Source of the DNA: Thermoplasmata archaeon
Lineage (GTDB): Archaea; Thermoplasmatota; Thermoplasmata; GCA-020350865
Length of the DNA: 6,113 nt
Direction of reading: 5' to 3'
Assembly: GCA_020350865.1 (NCBI GenBank)
Contig: CP070726.1
Coordinates: 1,046,547-1,052,659 of the forward strand
This document shows positions 5,993 to 6,113 of this stretch, in pieces. The notes under the pieces are model-generated. The model was not told the DNA's origin. It did no database searches and saw only the letters and a program-made list of their open reading frames with translations. Every line of letters begins with the position of its first letter. Within the stretch, counting starts at the first letter, position 1. Position numbers and translations under genes: made by a program.

Positions 5993-6029
5993 CATTGGAA
6001 AGGATTTAACGATTCTGCGAAAAAAGGAT

Positions 6030-6087
6030 GCCGGGGTGACAGAGCGGCCATGTGGCGGACTGCAGATCCGTATACGGGAGTTCAAAT
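6030..6087 (+). tRNA. tRNA-Cys (anticodon GCA), matching only as far as the T-loop
   Basis: The acceptor 5' strand is GCCGGGG (6030-6036). The D-arm has three pairs, ACA (6039-6041) with TGT (6051-6053), and a non-Watson-Crick G13-A22 position as is typical of tRNA-Cys. The D-loop contains the conserved GG (6046-6047). The anticodon stem GCGGA (6055-6059) pairs with TCCGT (6067-6071) around the loop CTGCAGA, giving anticodon GCA (6062-6064). The T-arm begins as GGGAG (6076-6080) followed by TTCAAAT (6081-6087). The matching 3' T-stem (CTCCC) and the acceptor 3' strand (CCCCGGC) are not found in the remaining 26 nt. The D-arm and anticodon region strongly resemble E. coli tRNA-Cys, so identity is firm. 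The break may be a non-canonical intron, an assembly end artefact or a damaged gene. Confidence 0.8.
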
Positions 6088-6113
6088 GTTTCGCCCTTCA
6101 GGTCACAGCACCT

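Noticed and set aside
1..6113. CRISPR array, insertion sequence or restriction-modification locus
   Set aside because: No regularly spaced repeats, transposase, integrase or endonuclease frame was found on either strand; the methyltransferase stands alone.

Overview
The window looks archaeal, most likely euryarchaeal and possibly Thermoplasmatota-like, though the lineage is inference. Support: TATA-box-like elements lie about 25 bp upstream of plausible transcript starts; arginine is written mostly with AGG/AGA; one gene is a winged-helix/STAND-ATPase/TPR protein of a kind common in archaea; there is an archaeal-style Lrp/AsnC regulator; and there is a tRNA-Cys gene. Coding regions are moderately GC-rich. 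The divergent intergenic region at 3790-4065 is strongly AT-rich.

Layout, left to right. At 74-2443 (+) is a 789-residue regulator/signalling ATPase (winged helix, STAND NTPase, TPR repeats) with its own promoter. It converges, with a 1-nt gap, on a two-gene minus-strand unit transcribed from about 3800: an unrecognised 197-residue soluble protein (3196-3789) followed 31 nt later by a multi-pass membrane protein resembling the PrsW intramembrane protease family but lacking some motif residues (2445-3164). The divergent region 3790-4065 holds promoters for both sides and several GTAC-centred or inverted-repeat sequences. An Lrp/AsnC-type regulator with an enlarged effector domain follows at 4066-4692 (+). 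It converges, with a 6-nt gap, on a minus-strand DNA methyltransferase gene whose reading frame is broken by one in-frame TAA: N-terminal part 4918-5937, C-terminal part 4699-4917. At the right edge, 6030-6087 matches a tRNA-Cys (GCA anticodon) up to the T-loop; the rest does not match a tRNA before the window ends.

The genes do not form an obvious single pathway. The only likely operon is the unknown protein plus the PrsW-like membrane protein. The Lrp-family gene may regulate itself and possibly the divergent pair through the shared AT-rich region. No restriction endonuclease, CRISPR array, transposase or integrase is visible. The items most worth a second look are the interrupted methyltransferase, the tRNA-Cys that stops matching in the T-loop, the insertion in the Lrp-family effector domain and the degenerate PrsW-like protein.
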